Source: DAOUCV01 sp034432095 (lineage in GTDB: Bacteria > Chloroflexota > Dehalococcoidia > Dehalococcoidales > UBA2162). Taken from it: 31,777 nucleotides of DNA. The notes below the pieces were generated by a model. It was given only the letters and a program-made list of their open reading frames with translations, had not been told where the DNA came from and made no database searches. The stretch is from assembly GCA_034432095.1 (NCBI GenBank), contig DAOUCV010000087.1, forward strand, positions 1 through 31,777. The letters run 5' to 3'. Both the position numbers and the translations under genes were made by a program. Shown piece by piece: positions 13,631-20,821 of this stretch; within the stretch, counting starts at the first letter, position 1, and each line of letters begins with the position of its first letter.

Positions 13631-13753
13631 ATGACAACTGGACTGGTTACCACGCAGCAAATCGACATCAACTCCATCATGAATCTCATGCTCGTCATGG
13701 TCATTATGGTCATGATGATGAAGATGATGGGCAAAGCCACCGAAAGGATCTAG
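13631..13753 (+). CDS. Met-rich single-span membrane protein, paralogue B
   Basis: A 40-residue protein behind AAGGAGGTTTAGGCG. It has only ten residues before the QIDINSIMNLM start of the membrane segment, which carries about ten methionines, then GKATERI. It is a clear tandem duplicate of the gene at 13408. The strong ribosome site and duplication suggest a protein needed in many copies. It could be a major membrane or coat subunit; this is inference. Confidence 0.7.
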   Translation: MTTGLVTTQQIDINSIMNLMLVMVIMVMMMKMMGKATERI

Positions 13754-13797
13754 TTGTTGCCGGTGGCGAAAAATAACATTTGAAAGGAAGGTATTCC

Positions 13798-14430
13798 ATG
13801 GAGAAGGACATGGGAAGACAGAAGGTTGTTGATAAGACCATTAATCCAATGCAGGTTGGGCTTACCACCCTTACTCCAGCCTCAGTAACCGGTGGTCGTG
13901 CGGCCAATACCTTGGGTGTAATACCTATTGGCAACTACAAGGGCGTTGCCGCATTTATTGACCTGGACAAGCTGGTAAACCAGCCCCTTGTTCTGGCGGA
14001 GAAGGCCTACTGTCTTGATAAGGTAGATAGCCGGAATGGTGTTGCCGTAACTGTGGAGGACGGCGCTGCAATTGGGGATGTGGTCACCGGGGAGATTGAG
14101 GTGCCGGCGGGTGAGGTATGGTTCCTCAATCGTCTGTCGGTTACCTGCCCGGCGGCTGATGCAGATGGTTCCTGCAGCTTCAATATCTTGGTATCCAGTT
14201 GGCCGCTAACAGAAGCTGGCACGCCCAAGGGCTACTTTGCTACCAACCAGACAGCAATGGGTGCTACTACCGACATTGACCTGCCGGCTCAGGGTGAGCT
14301 TGGTGAGGAGCTCAGGCTGGTTGGTGGTGATAAGCTGACACTTCAGCTTGTCGTTACCGTAGCCTTCACGGCAGATAAGGTATTCCGGCTTGACCCATTT
14401 GGTAGAAAAGGTAAGGCTCTGGTAGCATAA
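13798..14430 (+). CDS. Beta-rich structural-protein candidate
   Basis: A 210-residue protein. ATG 13798 is chosen because AAAGGAAGG (13783-13791) precedes it; a TTG at 13780 is in frame but unsupported. The sequence is Val-, Thr-, Gly-, Asp-rich and predominantly beta, with a central PAGEVWFLNRLSV strand and repeated V/T alternation typical of capsid, spike or tail proteins with jelly-roll or Ig-like folds. Its place right after the tandem membrane proteins makes it a candidate for a main particle protein. No family identified. Confidence 0.6.
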   Translation: MEKDMGRQKVVDKTINPMQVGLTTLTPASVTGGRAANTLGVIPIGNYKGVAAFIDLDKLVNQPLVLAEKAYCLDKVDSRNGVAVTVEDGAAIGDVVTGEIEVPAGEVWFLNRLSVTCPAADADGSCSFNILVSSWPLTEAGTPKGYFATNQTAMGATTDIDLPAQGELGEELRLVGGDKLTLQLVVTVAFTADKVFRLDPFGRKGKALVA

Positions 14431-14449
14431 CCCTGATAGGGGGTGAAAC

Positions 14450-14941
14450 ATGAGCAGAGGTCTCAGCAAGGCGGAGCTCAGCTCCATCCTTGCCAGTAAC
14501 CCTCGTATGGTTGGAAGCATAAGGGGGACAATTATGGCTGGATTTCTCAGTAAAGCGGAACTAGAGGCTTTGGTCACCGGTTCAGTCCAGACGGCTGACA
14601 TCGCTGATAGCGCAGTTACCACGGCTAAAATAGCTAACGGTGCTATCGGCAATGCTAAGGTGGCTGCCGATGCGGCGATTGCCCCGACCAAACTGGCTAC
14701 TGGTGTAGTGAAAGCAACCCTGATTGCTGGTGGTGCTGCTGGCAACCATACCGTCAGTGGTATAAGTACTGGCGACCACCTGGTGGCAGTGCTTCAGGTC
14801 GACGCCACCGACGCCAGCGAGACCTACGACGATTTGACCAGTGAGTTCACCATCAGTGCGGCCAACACCATCAATAATACCGGCGGTACCAACACTACCG
14901 GCTCTGGGTTGCTGGTGATATGGGAAGACCGGACGGCCTAA
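14450..14941 (+). CDS. Fibre-like protein with Ala/Thr repeats
   Basis: A 163-residue protein behind GGGGGTGAAAC. After a helical N-terminus with two LSKAEL elements, residues 45-95 show the repeated pattern of phage tail fibres and bacterial adhesins (AVTTAKIANGAI, then NAKVAADAAI). A beta-rich Thr/Asn/Gly-rich end follows. Fibre-like and probably trimeric; receptor binding is possible. The gap 14942-15088 holds one GCCCC/GGGGC hairpin (14953-14966) without a T run and nothing else. Confidence 0.6.
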   Translation: MSRGLSKAELSSILASNPRMVGSIRGTIMAGFLSKAELEALVTGSVQTADIADSAVTTAKIANGAIGNAKVAADAAIAPTKLATGVVKATLIAGGAAGNHTVSGISTGDHLVAVLQVDATDASETYDDLTSEFTISAANTINNTGGTNTTGSGLLVIWEDRTA

Positions 14942-15088
14942 AGAAGCTTTAAGCCCCTTTTGGGGCATGAAGGTTGATATGAGATGTGACCGAACAAAAT
15001 AGGTTTGAGTCTCGTACAGGTGGATTATTGCCTTTGAAAGGGGCTGAGCTAGGTGATGGTTCAGTCCCTTTTGTTTAAGGAGGGCTTG

Positions 15089-15526
15089 ATGCCGATAGGA
15101 TACACCAGCTATTATGCCGGGTCTTTTGAAGACCTGAGAAGCCAGCAGGCTCTAGTTGCGGCTCAGGAGGAGACGGCTCCGGAGGGGACGCTGGCGATGC
15201 TTGAGCTTCAGTTAGCCGAGGCTCCGCATCCGGACACGCTGGTTGAGGTCAACAACCAGCTCTTGAGTGCTGGGGTCCCTCCCTGGGAGGGCTACAGCAG
15301 CATCGTCTTTGCTGACGCAACTGACCCAAAGAAGGTGTATGTTTGCTGGACGAAGGAGCTGGCATGGTCCGGCGTTATCATCGGCATTCTTCTCTTCCTG
15401 CTGCCGACAATACTCGGTGGCGTGCTCTGGTTTCTCATCCCCCAACCAGTAAAGGACACGATAATTATGATGGGGTTGATGATGGTAATGCTCCCCATCA
15501 TGGGAATGATTACAAAGGAGAAGTGA
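15089..15526 (+). CDS. Membrane protein with two C-terminal spans
   Basis: A 145-residue protein. ATG 15089 follows AAGGAGGG; the GTG at 15053 is open but unsupported. A soluble acidic N-terminal part of about 90 residues precedes two hydrophobic segments: one of Ile/Leu type (about 97-116) and one of the Met-rich type (IIMMGLMMVMLPIMGMI) at the very C-terminus. The second belongs to the same Met-rich class as the spans at 13408, 16650, 17327 and 20818. Confidence 0.7.
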   Translation: MPIGYTSYYAGSFEDLRSQQALVAAQEETAPEGTLAMLELQLAEAPHPDTLVEVNNQLLSAGVPPWEGYSSIVFADATDPKKVYVCWTKELAWSGVIIGILLFLLPTILGGVLWFLIPQPVKDTIIMMGLMMVMLPIMGMITKEK

Positions 15527-15694
15527 ATGACACAGCAGCCAGTTCCATACCCGGCGTCAGCGCCCCAGCCGCTCTTCTGGCAGGGCGTCTTTGCCGCTAT
15601 GGTTAATATCCTGATACTGATTGCCCTCGCTTCTTGGGCATTTTCACAGGCGAAGAAGGCCTGGCGGGGCGAAGAGATAGAAAGGCCATTTTAG
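15527..15694 (+). CDS. Small single-span membrane protein
   Basis: A 55-residue protein starting one base after the previous stop (TGAATG). A Pro/Gln-rich N-terminus, one membrane span at about residues 19-40, then a basic tail. AAAGGAG (15514-15520) is its ribosome site, within the previous gene. Translationally coupled. Confidence 0.6.
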   Translation: MTQQPVPYPASAPQPLFWQGVFAAMVNILILIALASWAFSQAKKAWRGEEIERPF

Positions 15695-15703
15695 GAGTTA
15701 ACA

Positions 15704-16081
15704 GTGGCTGGAATATATACGGAAGTAGTCGAGATAATTCTTCAGAGCAGCGCTCTTCCAGATGAGATCGTGCCCATTTCTGCCCGGGTAAAGAACCTCT
15801 ACTCAGCGGCCATTGGAATTAAGGTCATTGGCAGCCTTTTAAATGCCGGAGTGTCCGTGTCGTGGGCGGTCGACACCTATAATGTCCCGGCAGGAGCGAT
15901 ACAGCAGTTTAACGGCGGCTTCAGGATGCCAGGCGCAGATGAGAGGGTAAGAGTGTATTCCCTCTGGTATGGCTCAGACGGTATCTGGCGCTCCGACGAC
16001 TATAAGGAGAAGACGATTAAGGTGGCTGAGCTGGTGCCTGAGTTCAGCCAGTTTCAGATAACCGACTACAGGAAAGTTTGA
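15704..16081 (+). CDS. Beta-sandwich protein with a C-terminal ITDYxKV motif
   Basis: A 125-residue protein from GTG 15704 (TAGGAGTTAACA before it). Alternating hydrophobic strands suggest an Ig- or CARDB-like domain. It ends FQITDYRKV, almost the same as the end of the next protein (FKITDYVKV); the shared tail may be a docking or assembly signal. No membrane span and no enzyme motif. Probably a particle or surface protein. Confidence 0.65.
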   Translation: MAGIYTEVVEIILQSSALPDEIVPISARVKNLYSAAIGIKVIGSLLNAGVSVSWAVDTYNVPAGAIQQFNGGFRMPGADERVRVYSLWYGSDGIWRSDDYKEKTIKVAELVPEFSQFQITDYRKV

Positions 16082-16091
16082 GGAGGAAGAT

Positions 16092-16646
16092 ATGACAATA
16101 AAGACTCTGGCAGTGATCTTGAATCCTCTGGCGCTGGCGGCAGGCTGGTACCAGGACCCTACGACTGGGCAGTGGTACTACTATGACGAGGAGGGCAATC
16201 GGTATGTCTATGTTGCTGGTTATCTCTACCCGATGATGTTGTGGGAGCCGGCGCCGAAGGTGGTAAATGTCCGGCACGGCGACACGCTGCGAATCTTCGT
16301 CTCGTTCAAGTACAGCGGGCCGGCTAAGACCGTCAAGCTCTACGGGTGCATCGGCAACCTGGGGACGACCTGGCCTTATGCCTTCGACGAGGTGCTGAAG
16401 GCTACTTCGCCGTCTTTCACCATTCCCGAGTCCACAACGCCCACTACCAGGACGGCGCAGGTGGACATACCAGTTACCACAGCCATAGCGGCTGGCAAGC
16501 ACTACTCAATCTACGCCAAGCTGATAGACGGGATATCTTTCAAGGAGGGCGAGACCGGCAGCGTGGCCCTGAGAGACGCTATCTTTGTGGTATCCGTCGA
16601 GCCGACGTTTACTGAGTTCAAGATAACGGATTACGTCAAGGTGTGA
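16092..16646 (+). CDS. Beta-rich protein with a Trp/Tyr-rich N-terminus and ITDYxKV tail
   Basis: A 184-residue protein behind GAGGAAGAT. A short hydrophobic N-terminus (residues 3-17) precedes a WYQDPTTGQWYYYD element like a WW or wall-binding repeat. Residues 55-165 form a beta-sandwich domain similar in layout to its neighbours. The ending FKITDYVKV matches the previous protein. It may bind the cell surface or a structural partner. Function inferred only. Confidence 0.65.
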   Translation: MTIKTLAVILNPLALAAGWYQDPTTGQWYYYDEEGNRYVYVAGYLYPMMLWEPAPKVVNVRHGDTLRIFVSFKYSGPAKTVKLYGCIGNLGTTWPYAFDEVLKATSPSFTIPESTTPTTRTAQVDIPVTTAIAAGKHYSIYAKLIDGISFKEGETGSVALRDAIFVVSVEPTFTEFKITDYVKV

Positions 16647-16649
16647 GAT

Positions 16650-17111
16650 ATGCAGGTGCAGGTAGGGGGTAATATCTATACCCTAGGTGAGGGGCAGCCG
16701 CTCCAGATTCAGGCGGGGCAAACGCTGAGGGTGTTTTACTCCTTCAGCTATAAAGCGGCCGATACCGCTACTGTGCCTATATGGGCTTCTCTCTACACGA
16801 GGACCTTGGGGGTTGTAAACAGAGAAGAGCAGGCACAGACCAAGACAACTATAACTCTGGACAAATCCATAACCTGGCAGACATATGAGGGCTCCATAGA
16901 TATCAATGTAGGTACCGGCGTGAATGCTGGCCTATATGGTCTGATTGTTGAGCTTCCCGGTTTTGAGGGTGCCGAGGCAAAGGTGGACGACTGCATTGAG
17001 GTCACTGCGGGATTTGACTGGACGCAGATGATAGGGTTGATGGTGGTGGTCATGATGATGGGGATGATAATGCCGATGATGGAAGAAGGATTGTCAACCA
17101 CCCACGGCTAA
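16650..17111 (+). CDS. Beta domain anchored by a Met-rich C-terminal span
   Basis: A 153-residue protein. Residues 1-120 form a beta-rich domain related in pattern to the two upstream genes. A Met-rich membrane segment follows, starting DWTQMIGLMVVVMMMG. The last residues (TTHG) and the stop codon come from the inserted IS remnant, so the C-terminus has been altered. The ATG lies 3 nt after the previous stop; no ribosome site is obvious. Confidence 0.7.
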   Translation: MQVQVGGNIYTLGEGQPLQIQAGQTLRVFYSFSYKAADTATVPIWASLYTRTLGVVNREEQAQTKTTITLDKSITWQTYEGSIDINVGTGVNAGLYGLIVELPGFEGAEAKVDDCIEVTAGFDWTQMIGLMVVVMMMGMIMPMMEEGLSTTHG

Positions 17112-17261
17112 AGCCAGTGGGCTTGCCCCCCTTTGAGCGATGTTAATCGCTCCTGCCAGGTCAGCGTTGGAGGCGAAACCGCAGGCCTGACAGACAAAGG
17201 AAGATTGGGAGATACGGTTATGTTTAGAGACAAAGCCGCAACGAGGACAGGAGTCAAACCT
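17094..17261 (-). pseudogene. tnpB: tnpB fragment: C-terminal zinc ribbon
   Basis: Reading the minus strand from 17261 to the stop at 17094-17096 gives the C-terminal part of TnpB: SCPRCGFVSKHNR, then FVCQACGF, then NADLAGAINIAQRG. The two CxxC pairs are the TnpB zinc ribbon and the Asp of NADLAGA is the last RuvC-type catalytic residue. All upstream parts are missing (a stop at 17262-17264 and then the other IS end), so it cannot be functional. Confidence 0.8.
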
Positions 17262-17322
17262 TTAGAAAGGAGGTGTGCGTCAATTCCTCCCACCCCTAAA
17301 GGGATGGGTTTCCTTGACGCCT
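17097..17322 (-). mobile_element. IS200/IS605-type remnant (both end hairpins, most of tnpB lost)
   Basis: One end carries the hairpin CCCACGGCT/AGCCaGTGGG (17101-17121), followed by GCTTGCCCCCC, typical of the end next to tnpB. The other end carries a long imperfect hairpin, GCGTCAA (17277-17283) with TTGACGC (17314-17320), nested with CCCACCCC/GGGATGGG (17290-17308). Only the tail of tnpB lies between. The 225-bp unit looks like a deletion derivative that may still have been movable by a helper transposase. It replaced the end of the gene at 16650 and lies 5 nt before the next start. Confidence 0.65.
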
Positions 17323-17326
17323 TTCT

Positions 17327-17635
17327 ATGAGCAATGAACTGGCAAAGAGGGTTACCAGCCTTGAGAAGGATTTTGAGGAGGACTTTATGGACTCCGTCGT
17401 CATGGCGGGTATGATGGTGGCGATGATTATGTTAATAATGCCGATGGTCACTCAGCAGATTTCGGCTACCTACAGCCGGGTGCAGACGCTAAGTGCATCG
17501 CCAGACACCATAGCTCAGAATGCTGGCTTTATGTGGTATGAAATAACTGCGCTGGGTCAGCCGAACCGGCTGAAGATGATAGGGGAGAACAGCACAGGGG
17601 CCTTTGAAGAGATTCTGGTGTCGCTATCAACTTGA
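17327..17635 (+). CDS. Met-rich membrane span with a C-terminal fibre-like module
   Basis: A 102-residue protein. A charged N-terminal helix precedes a Met-rich span (about 22-40, VVMAGMMVAMIMLIMPMV). The last 20 residues (ENSTGAFEEILVSLST) match the end of the next gene. ATG 17327 stands directly after the IS remnant without a ribosome site; an in-frame ATG at 17387 has GAGGAGG and may be the start now used, giving a protein that begins in the span. The IS insertion probably removed the original translation signal. Confidence 0.65.
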   Translation: MSNELAKRVTSLEKDFEEDFMDSVVMAGMMVAMIMLIMPMVTQQISATYSRVQTLSASPDTIAQNAGFMWYEITALGQPNRLKMIGENSTGAFEEILVSLST

Positions 17636-17646
17636 GGAGGAAGGCG

Positions 17647-18390
17647 ATGACAGAAAGGAGAAATGGACACAAGTTGGGAATGATGTCAAGAGTGCGAGCC
17701 TGGCTTCTGGGTGTTGAGCCTGAGAAGCTAGAGGCATTCACCACGCTTCTGCGGGGTTATCAGCCACCAAAAGGAAAGCATAACTCTCTTATACTTGGTG
17801 GACCTACTTCATGGACATGGAATGCTACGATAGACGACACTCACCATGGCAGCCGTGGCTCAGGGCTTCATGCCGACTCACACGCCAGACAGCACGCACT
17901 GGACAGTGTTTTAGACCACACTGGGGAAATAACCGATACCCAGCATGGGAGTAGAGGCTCAGGACTTCACGCTGACTCACATACCCGGCAGCACAATATG
18001 GATTCCGCCAGTGACCACGGTGCAGGAACTGAAGGCGACCTGATATACGCTGCCGCTGGTGGTGCCTGGACAAGACGAGCAATTGGTAGCGCTGGTCAAA
18101 TACTTACTGTGGTTGCTGGGCTTCCAAATTGGGCAGACGCCCCTGCAGGCGCAGTGCATGGTAATGAGCTGCATGACCCGGACTTTTACCCTCTGGATGG
18201 CTCAGAGGTACTGACTGCGCCTCTGTCGATGCAGCTTATGGCGCCAGCGAATGAACCAACTGCGGTTGCGGGTAACGAGGGCAAGCTCTACTACCTGACG
18301 CCCGGAGCCTCAGAGACCGGCAAGATAAAACAGATTATGAAAAATTCTACTGGCGCTTTTGAGCAGGTACTGATCGCGATTAGCACTTAA
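17647..18390 (+). CDS. His-rich fibre-like protein A
   Basis: A 247-residue protein from ATG 17647 behind GAGGAGG. An N-terminal basic helix leads to LILGGPTSWTWNATIDDTHH, shared with the protein at 18846. Two copies of a HGSRGSGLHADSH repeat with several His residues follow, as in metal-binding phage tail fibres, then a beta-rich part and the shared ending NSTGAFEQVLIAIST. It is a mosaic of modules found in its neighbours, typical of receptor-binding fibres. Trimerisation and metal binding are inferred. Confidence 0.7.
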   Translation: MTERRNGHKLGMMSRVRAWLLGVEPEKLEAFTTLLRGYQPPKGKHNSLILGGPTSWTWNATIDDTHHGSRGSGLHADSHARQHALDSVLDHTGEITDTQHGSRGSGLHADSHTRQHNMDSASDHGAGTEGDLIYAAAGGAWTRRAIGSAGQILTVVAGLPNWADAPAGAVHGNELHDPDFYPLDGSEVLTAPLSMQLMAPANEPTAVAGNEGKLYYLTPGASETGKIKQIMKNSTGAFEQVLIAIST

Positions 18391-18401
18391 AGGAGGTTAA
18401 T

Positions 18402-18593
18402 ATGGCACTGATAGACGAACTCAAGACAAGGAAGGCGGAGCTTCTCAAGCAAATGGAAGCTATAGACAGAGAAGCGGCTAAAGTCAGAGAGCAGTATGAG
18501 GAAAGACTGGCTGACCTGAGAAGACAGCGCATACCATTAGAGGAGAAGGTGAGGCTGATAGACACCCTCATTAAGTCAGAAGGAGGCGAGTAA
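18402..18593 (+). CDS. Coiled-coil protein
   Basis: A 63-residue protein behind AAAGGAGGTTAAT. Almost all of it is a heptad-repeat coiled coil rich in E, R, K and L. It overlaps the next gene by one base (TAATG). It may be a chaperone or spacer for the fibre proteins on either side. Confidence 0.7.
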   Translation: MALIDELKTRKAELLKQMEAIDREAAKVREQYEERLADLRRQRIPLEEKVRLIDTLIKSEGGE

Positions 18594-18844
18594 TGGGGTT
18601 TACAGGTACTGTTGGGCCCGGAGGATTACCCCTGTACAGGTGCGAATGCGGCAATACCTTTGAGCTTGACCCGAATGCTACCAGGTGTCCCTGTGAGTGC
18701 CATAATGAGGCGCTGGAGAGGGCTAAGCAGCTCGGACTTTACTGCGAGGACTGCGGATTTTCGTCATTGGAGCCGACAACATTCCAGGAGCATTACCACT
18801 GGCCGACACACCAGAAGGCTGTGGCGGCAAAGGAGGAGGGATAG
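18593..18844 (+). CDS. Zinc-finger protein between fibre genes
   Basis: An 83-residue protein with a CECG...CPCEC cysteine set near residues 17-36 and a second C2H2-like set (CEDC, then H and H near the end). Two zinc sites are likely. It overlaps its neighbours by a base or less. The presence of zinc fingers among structural genes is unusual; no function can be given. Confidence 0.65.
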   Translation: MGFTGTVGPGGLPLYRCECGNTFELDPNATRCPCECHNEALERAKQLGLYCEDCGFSSLEPTTFQEHYHWPTHQKAVAAKEEG

Positions 18845-18845
18845 T

Positions 18846-19586
18846 TTGAAGCGGCTTTTGAAGGGACTACTGTTAAAGCCGACACTTAACCTGCTTGAGT
18901 GGATACTGAGACGGGACGGCAACAGCTTAATCCTTGGTGGTCCCCTCGGCTGGTCATGGCAGTCCACGCTTGATGCTACTCATCATGGGAGCTTGGCTGG
19001 CCCGGCTAATGCTCATAGGCATTCTGACCTGGCTAATATTGGCATTGACGACCACCATGCCAGGGACCACGCCTCAAGGCACCAGGATGGCGGTGCAGAT
19101 GAAATCTCAGTGGCCGGGCTTTCAGGGGAACTGGCTGAAAGGCAGAAGTCCAAGTGCGGGGACAGCACGCTCGGGTGGACCGCGGGCAAGGTGCTCAAGG
19201 GCGCCGGGGCTGGAAACGCTCCGACGGAGGCCGACTTCCAGGGGTATTTCGATATCTGCTTCACCAAGGTGTATGACAATTCCCCTGCCCCAACAACATG
19301 GACCGACCTGAACCTCTCCTCGGTGGTGGGGGCCAATATGGCGGTTGCTCTTCTCAGGATTAGAAACAGGGATCAAACAACCGAGAACGCCTATCGTTTC
19401 AGGCTCAATGGCCAGTTATACGATGTTGGATACGGGCCTGATTACGCCGGGGTAAATGTGGGCACGGCATGGGAAGAGCAGGTTATTTATGTCATGGTGC
19501 GCACCGATACCAGTGGGATAGTGGAGTGGGAAGCTAACAGGGGCCTTAACACTGATATCTGGGTATTCGCCTGGTGGAGGGAGTAA
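18846..19586 (+). CDS. His-rich fibre-like protein B
   Basis: A 246-residue protein. TTG 18846 is chosen because GGAGGAGGG (18832-18840) precedes it; the frame is open further upstream, but there it only overlaps the zinc-finger gene. Residues about 5-50 match protein A (NSLILGGPLGWSWQSTLDAT). A His-rich stretch (HRHSDL, DDHHARDHASRHQDGG) follows, then a separate beta-rich C-terminal domain ending in FAWWRE. Same N-terminal attachment module, different end: the usual design of receptor-binding fibres. Confidence 0.7.
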   Translation: MKRLLKGLLLKPTLNLLEWILRRDGNSLILGGPLGWSWQSTLDATHHGSLAGPANAHRHSDLANIGIDDHHARDHASRHQDGGADEISVAGLSGELAERQKSKCGDSTLGWTAGKVLKGAGAGNAPTEADFQGYFDICFTKVYDNSPAPTTWTDLNLSSVVGANMAVALLRIRNRDQTTENAYRFRLNGQLYDVGYGPDYAGVNVGTAWEEQVIYVMVRTDTSGIVEWEANRGLNTDIWVFAWWRE

Positions 19587-19588
19587 AC

Positions 19589-19852
19589 ATGACAAGAGAA
19601 GAAATAGAAGAGAAATACCAGAAGCAGCACGACGAGTTGAGCGAGAGGTACTATCGCGGCGGCAATCCGGACGGACTGTCGCCGACCGAGTTCAGGAGCC
19701 GGCACGATAAAATCTGGATTGACCTTGAGCGTGAGCTTAAGGCGGCCGGCTATATCAAAGAGCCGCAGGACTACAGGGCCCTGTACCAGAAAGCTGGTAC
19801 GATTAATGAAAAGGTGGACATCCTGGCGAGAAGGATGGGGTTAATAAGTTAA
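19589..19852 (+). CDS. Charged helical protein
   Basis: An 87-residue protein. ATG 19589 is supported by GGTGGAGGGAG before it. Highly charged, helical, with no membrane span and no motif known to me. It lies between the second fibre gene and the peptidase, and may be an assembly factor. Confidence 0.6.
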   Translation: MTREEIEEKYQKQHDELSERYYRGGNPDGLSPTEFRSRHDKIWIDLERELKAAGYIKEPQDYRALYQKAGTINEKVDILARRMGLIS

Positions 19853-19863
19853 TCAGGAGTAAG

Positions 19864-20358
19864 ATGGACATAAAGACAGCTGATTTATTTGCTACGCCAC
19901 CGAATACGTGGTGGGAGAGGTGGATTTGTAGAATTATCGGCGCCAAGACGTTCCACTGGGGGATGTTTGTTGCCCAGCACGATAGCGGCTGGATAATAAC
20001 CGAGAGTATTGGCAAGGGCACAGCACTGACCAGGTTTACCTATCCGAAGGCTTGCATCTACCGAATTAAGGAATTGGGGGAAGTAGATTGGAGAAGGCTG
20101 ATAGCCATTCACGCTGAGTATGGTGAGCTTCCCTATGATTGGCAGGTGCTCTTCAGAACGGCTATCTGGTGGCTTCTCAAGCACTACTTGGGTAAGGCTA
20201 TCCCCGTAATCAAGGATGAGGCGGTCAACTGCCAGGAATGGGTAGTGTTAATTGCCTATGAGCTGGGTGTCAAGATAATACCCGATGACGAGTACCCGAT
20301 GTGCACTAATCTTGAGAACAGTCCCTACCTTGAATACAGAGGGGAGGTGACAACTTGA
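19864..20358 (+). CDS. Papain-like (permuted NlpC/P60, YiiX-type) peptidase or amidase
   Basis: A 164-residue protein behind CAGGAGTAAG. The permuted papain-like arrangement is visible: His31 in TFHWGMF, an acidic E47 in ITES, and Cys123 in VNCQEWVVLIAYELG with a following helix. Enzymes of this fold hydrolyse peptide or amide bonds, often in cell walls. The two membrane-protein genes that follow make a lysis cassette plausible, with this as the wall-cleaving enzyme. No signal peptide is seen, consistent with holin-dependent release. Confidence 0.65.
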   Translation: MDIKTADLFATPPNTWWERWICRIIGAKTFHWGMFVAQHDSGWIITESIGKGTALTRFTYPKACIYRIKELGEVDWRRLIAIHAEYGELPYDWQVLFRTAIWWLLKHYLGKAIPVIKDEAVNCQEWVVLIAYELGVKIIPDDEYPMCTNLENSPYLEYRGEVTT

Positions 20359-20618
20359 AAGCTAAAGAGGTCCTAGACGTAATTAGGGGAGCTATCCGTC
20401 CTTATCTTGCCATTATCTTTCCGACCACGGTAGTAATAATTGGTGCAGTAGTAACATTCAAATTGCTCCCCCAGGCGGTCAAGTTCATTGACCGGGACAT
20501 AGGTCTGGTGATTATTACGAGTGTGCTAACTATCGTGACTACCATTGTATCAGCGGCTACCGCAATTATGGCTTTCTACTTCGGCGAACGCGGAAGCAAG
20601 CGGAAGAAGGAGAAATGA
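20355..20618 (+). CDS. Holin-like two-span membrane protein
   Basis: An 87-residue protein from TTG 20355, overlapping the peptidase stop, with GGGGAGGTG before it. Two hydrophobic spans (about 17-37 and 47-72) and a strongly basic tail (RGSKRKKEK) fit a class II type holin. Assigned from size, topology and position next to the peptidase; no sequence family is claimed. Confidence 0.6.
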   Translation: MKAKEVLDVIRGAIRPYLAIIFPTTVVIIGAVVTFKLLPQAVKFIDRDIGLVIITSVLTIVTTIVSAATAIMAFYFGERGSKRKKEK

Positions 20619-20821
20619 TGGACGGCACTACAATCAGTATACTCATTGCTATAGTGGTTAACATAGTCATCTCAGCCTTTAGTGCTGGTAAGCTATACCA
20701 GAAGGTTGGAGATTTGTCTTCCAGAATCAACAAGATGGAGGGAAAACTGGAGAATACTGACAACCACATTGATATCTTGAGTGAAAGGATAGCTAAATTG
20801 GAAGGAAGGCTAGAGAAGTGA
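20615..20821 (+). CDS. Single-span protein with a coiled-coil tail
   Basis: A 68-residue protein overlapping the holin-like gene by 4 nt (ATGATG after AGAAGGAG). One N-terminal span (about residues 6-24) is followed by a coiled coil. The layout resembles small accessory lysis proteins (XhlA-like) but with span and coil in the opposite order. Probably works with the holin-like protein. Confidence 0.6.
   Translation: MMDGTTISILIAIVVNIVISAFSAGKLYQKVGDLSSRINKMEGKLENTDNHIDILSERIAKLEGRLEK

Noticed and set aside
13408..13753. Filamentous phage (inovirus) coat proteins
   Set aside because: Size and charge are similar, but no Zot-type ATPase, rolling-circle Rep or pIII-like gene is seen and the gene set is too large.
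14953..14966. GCCCC/GGGGC hairpin as a terminator
   Set aside because: No T run follows on the + strand and none of note on the other.
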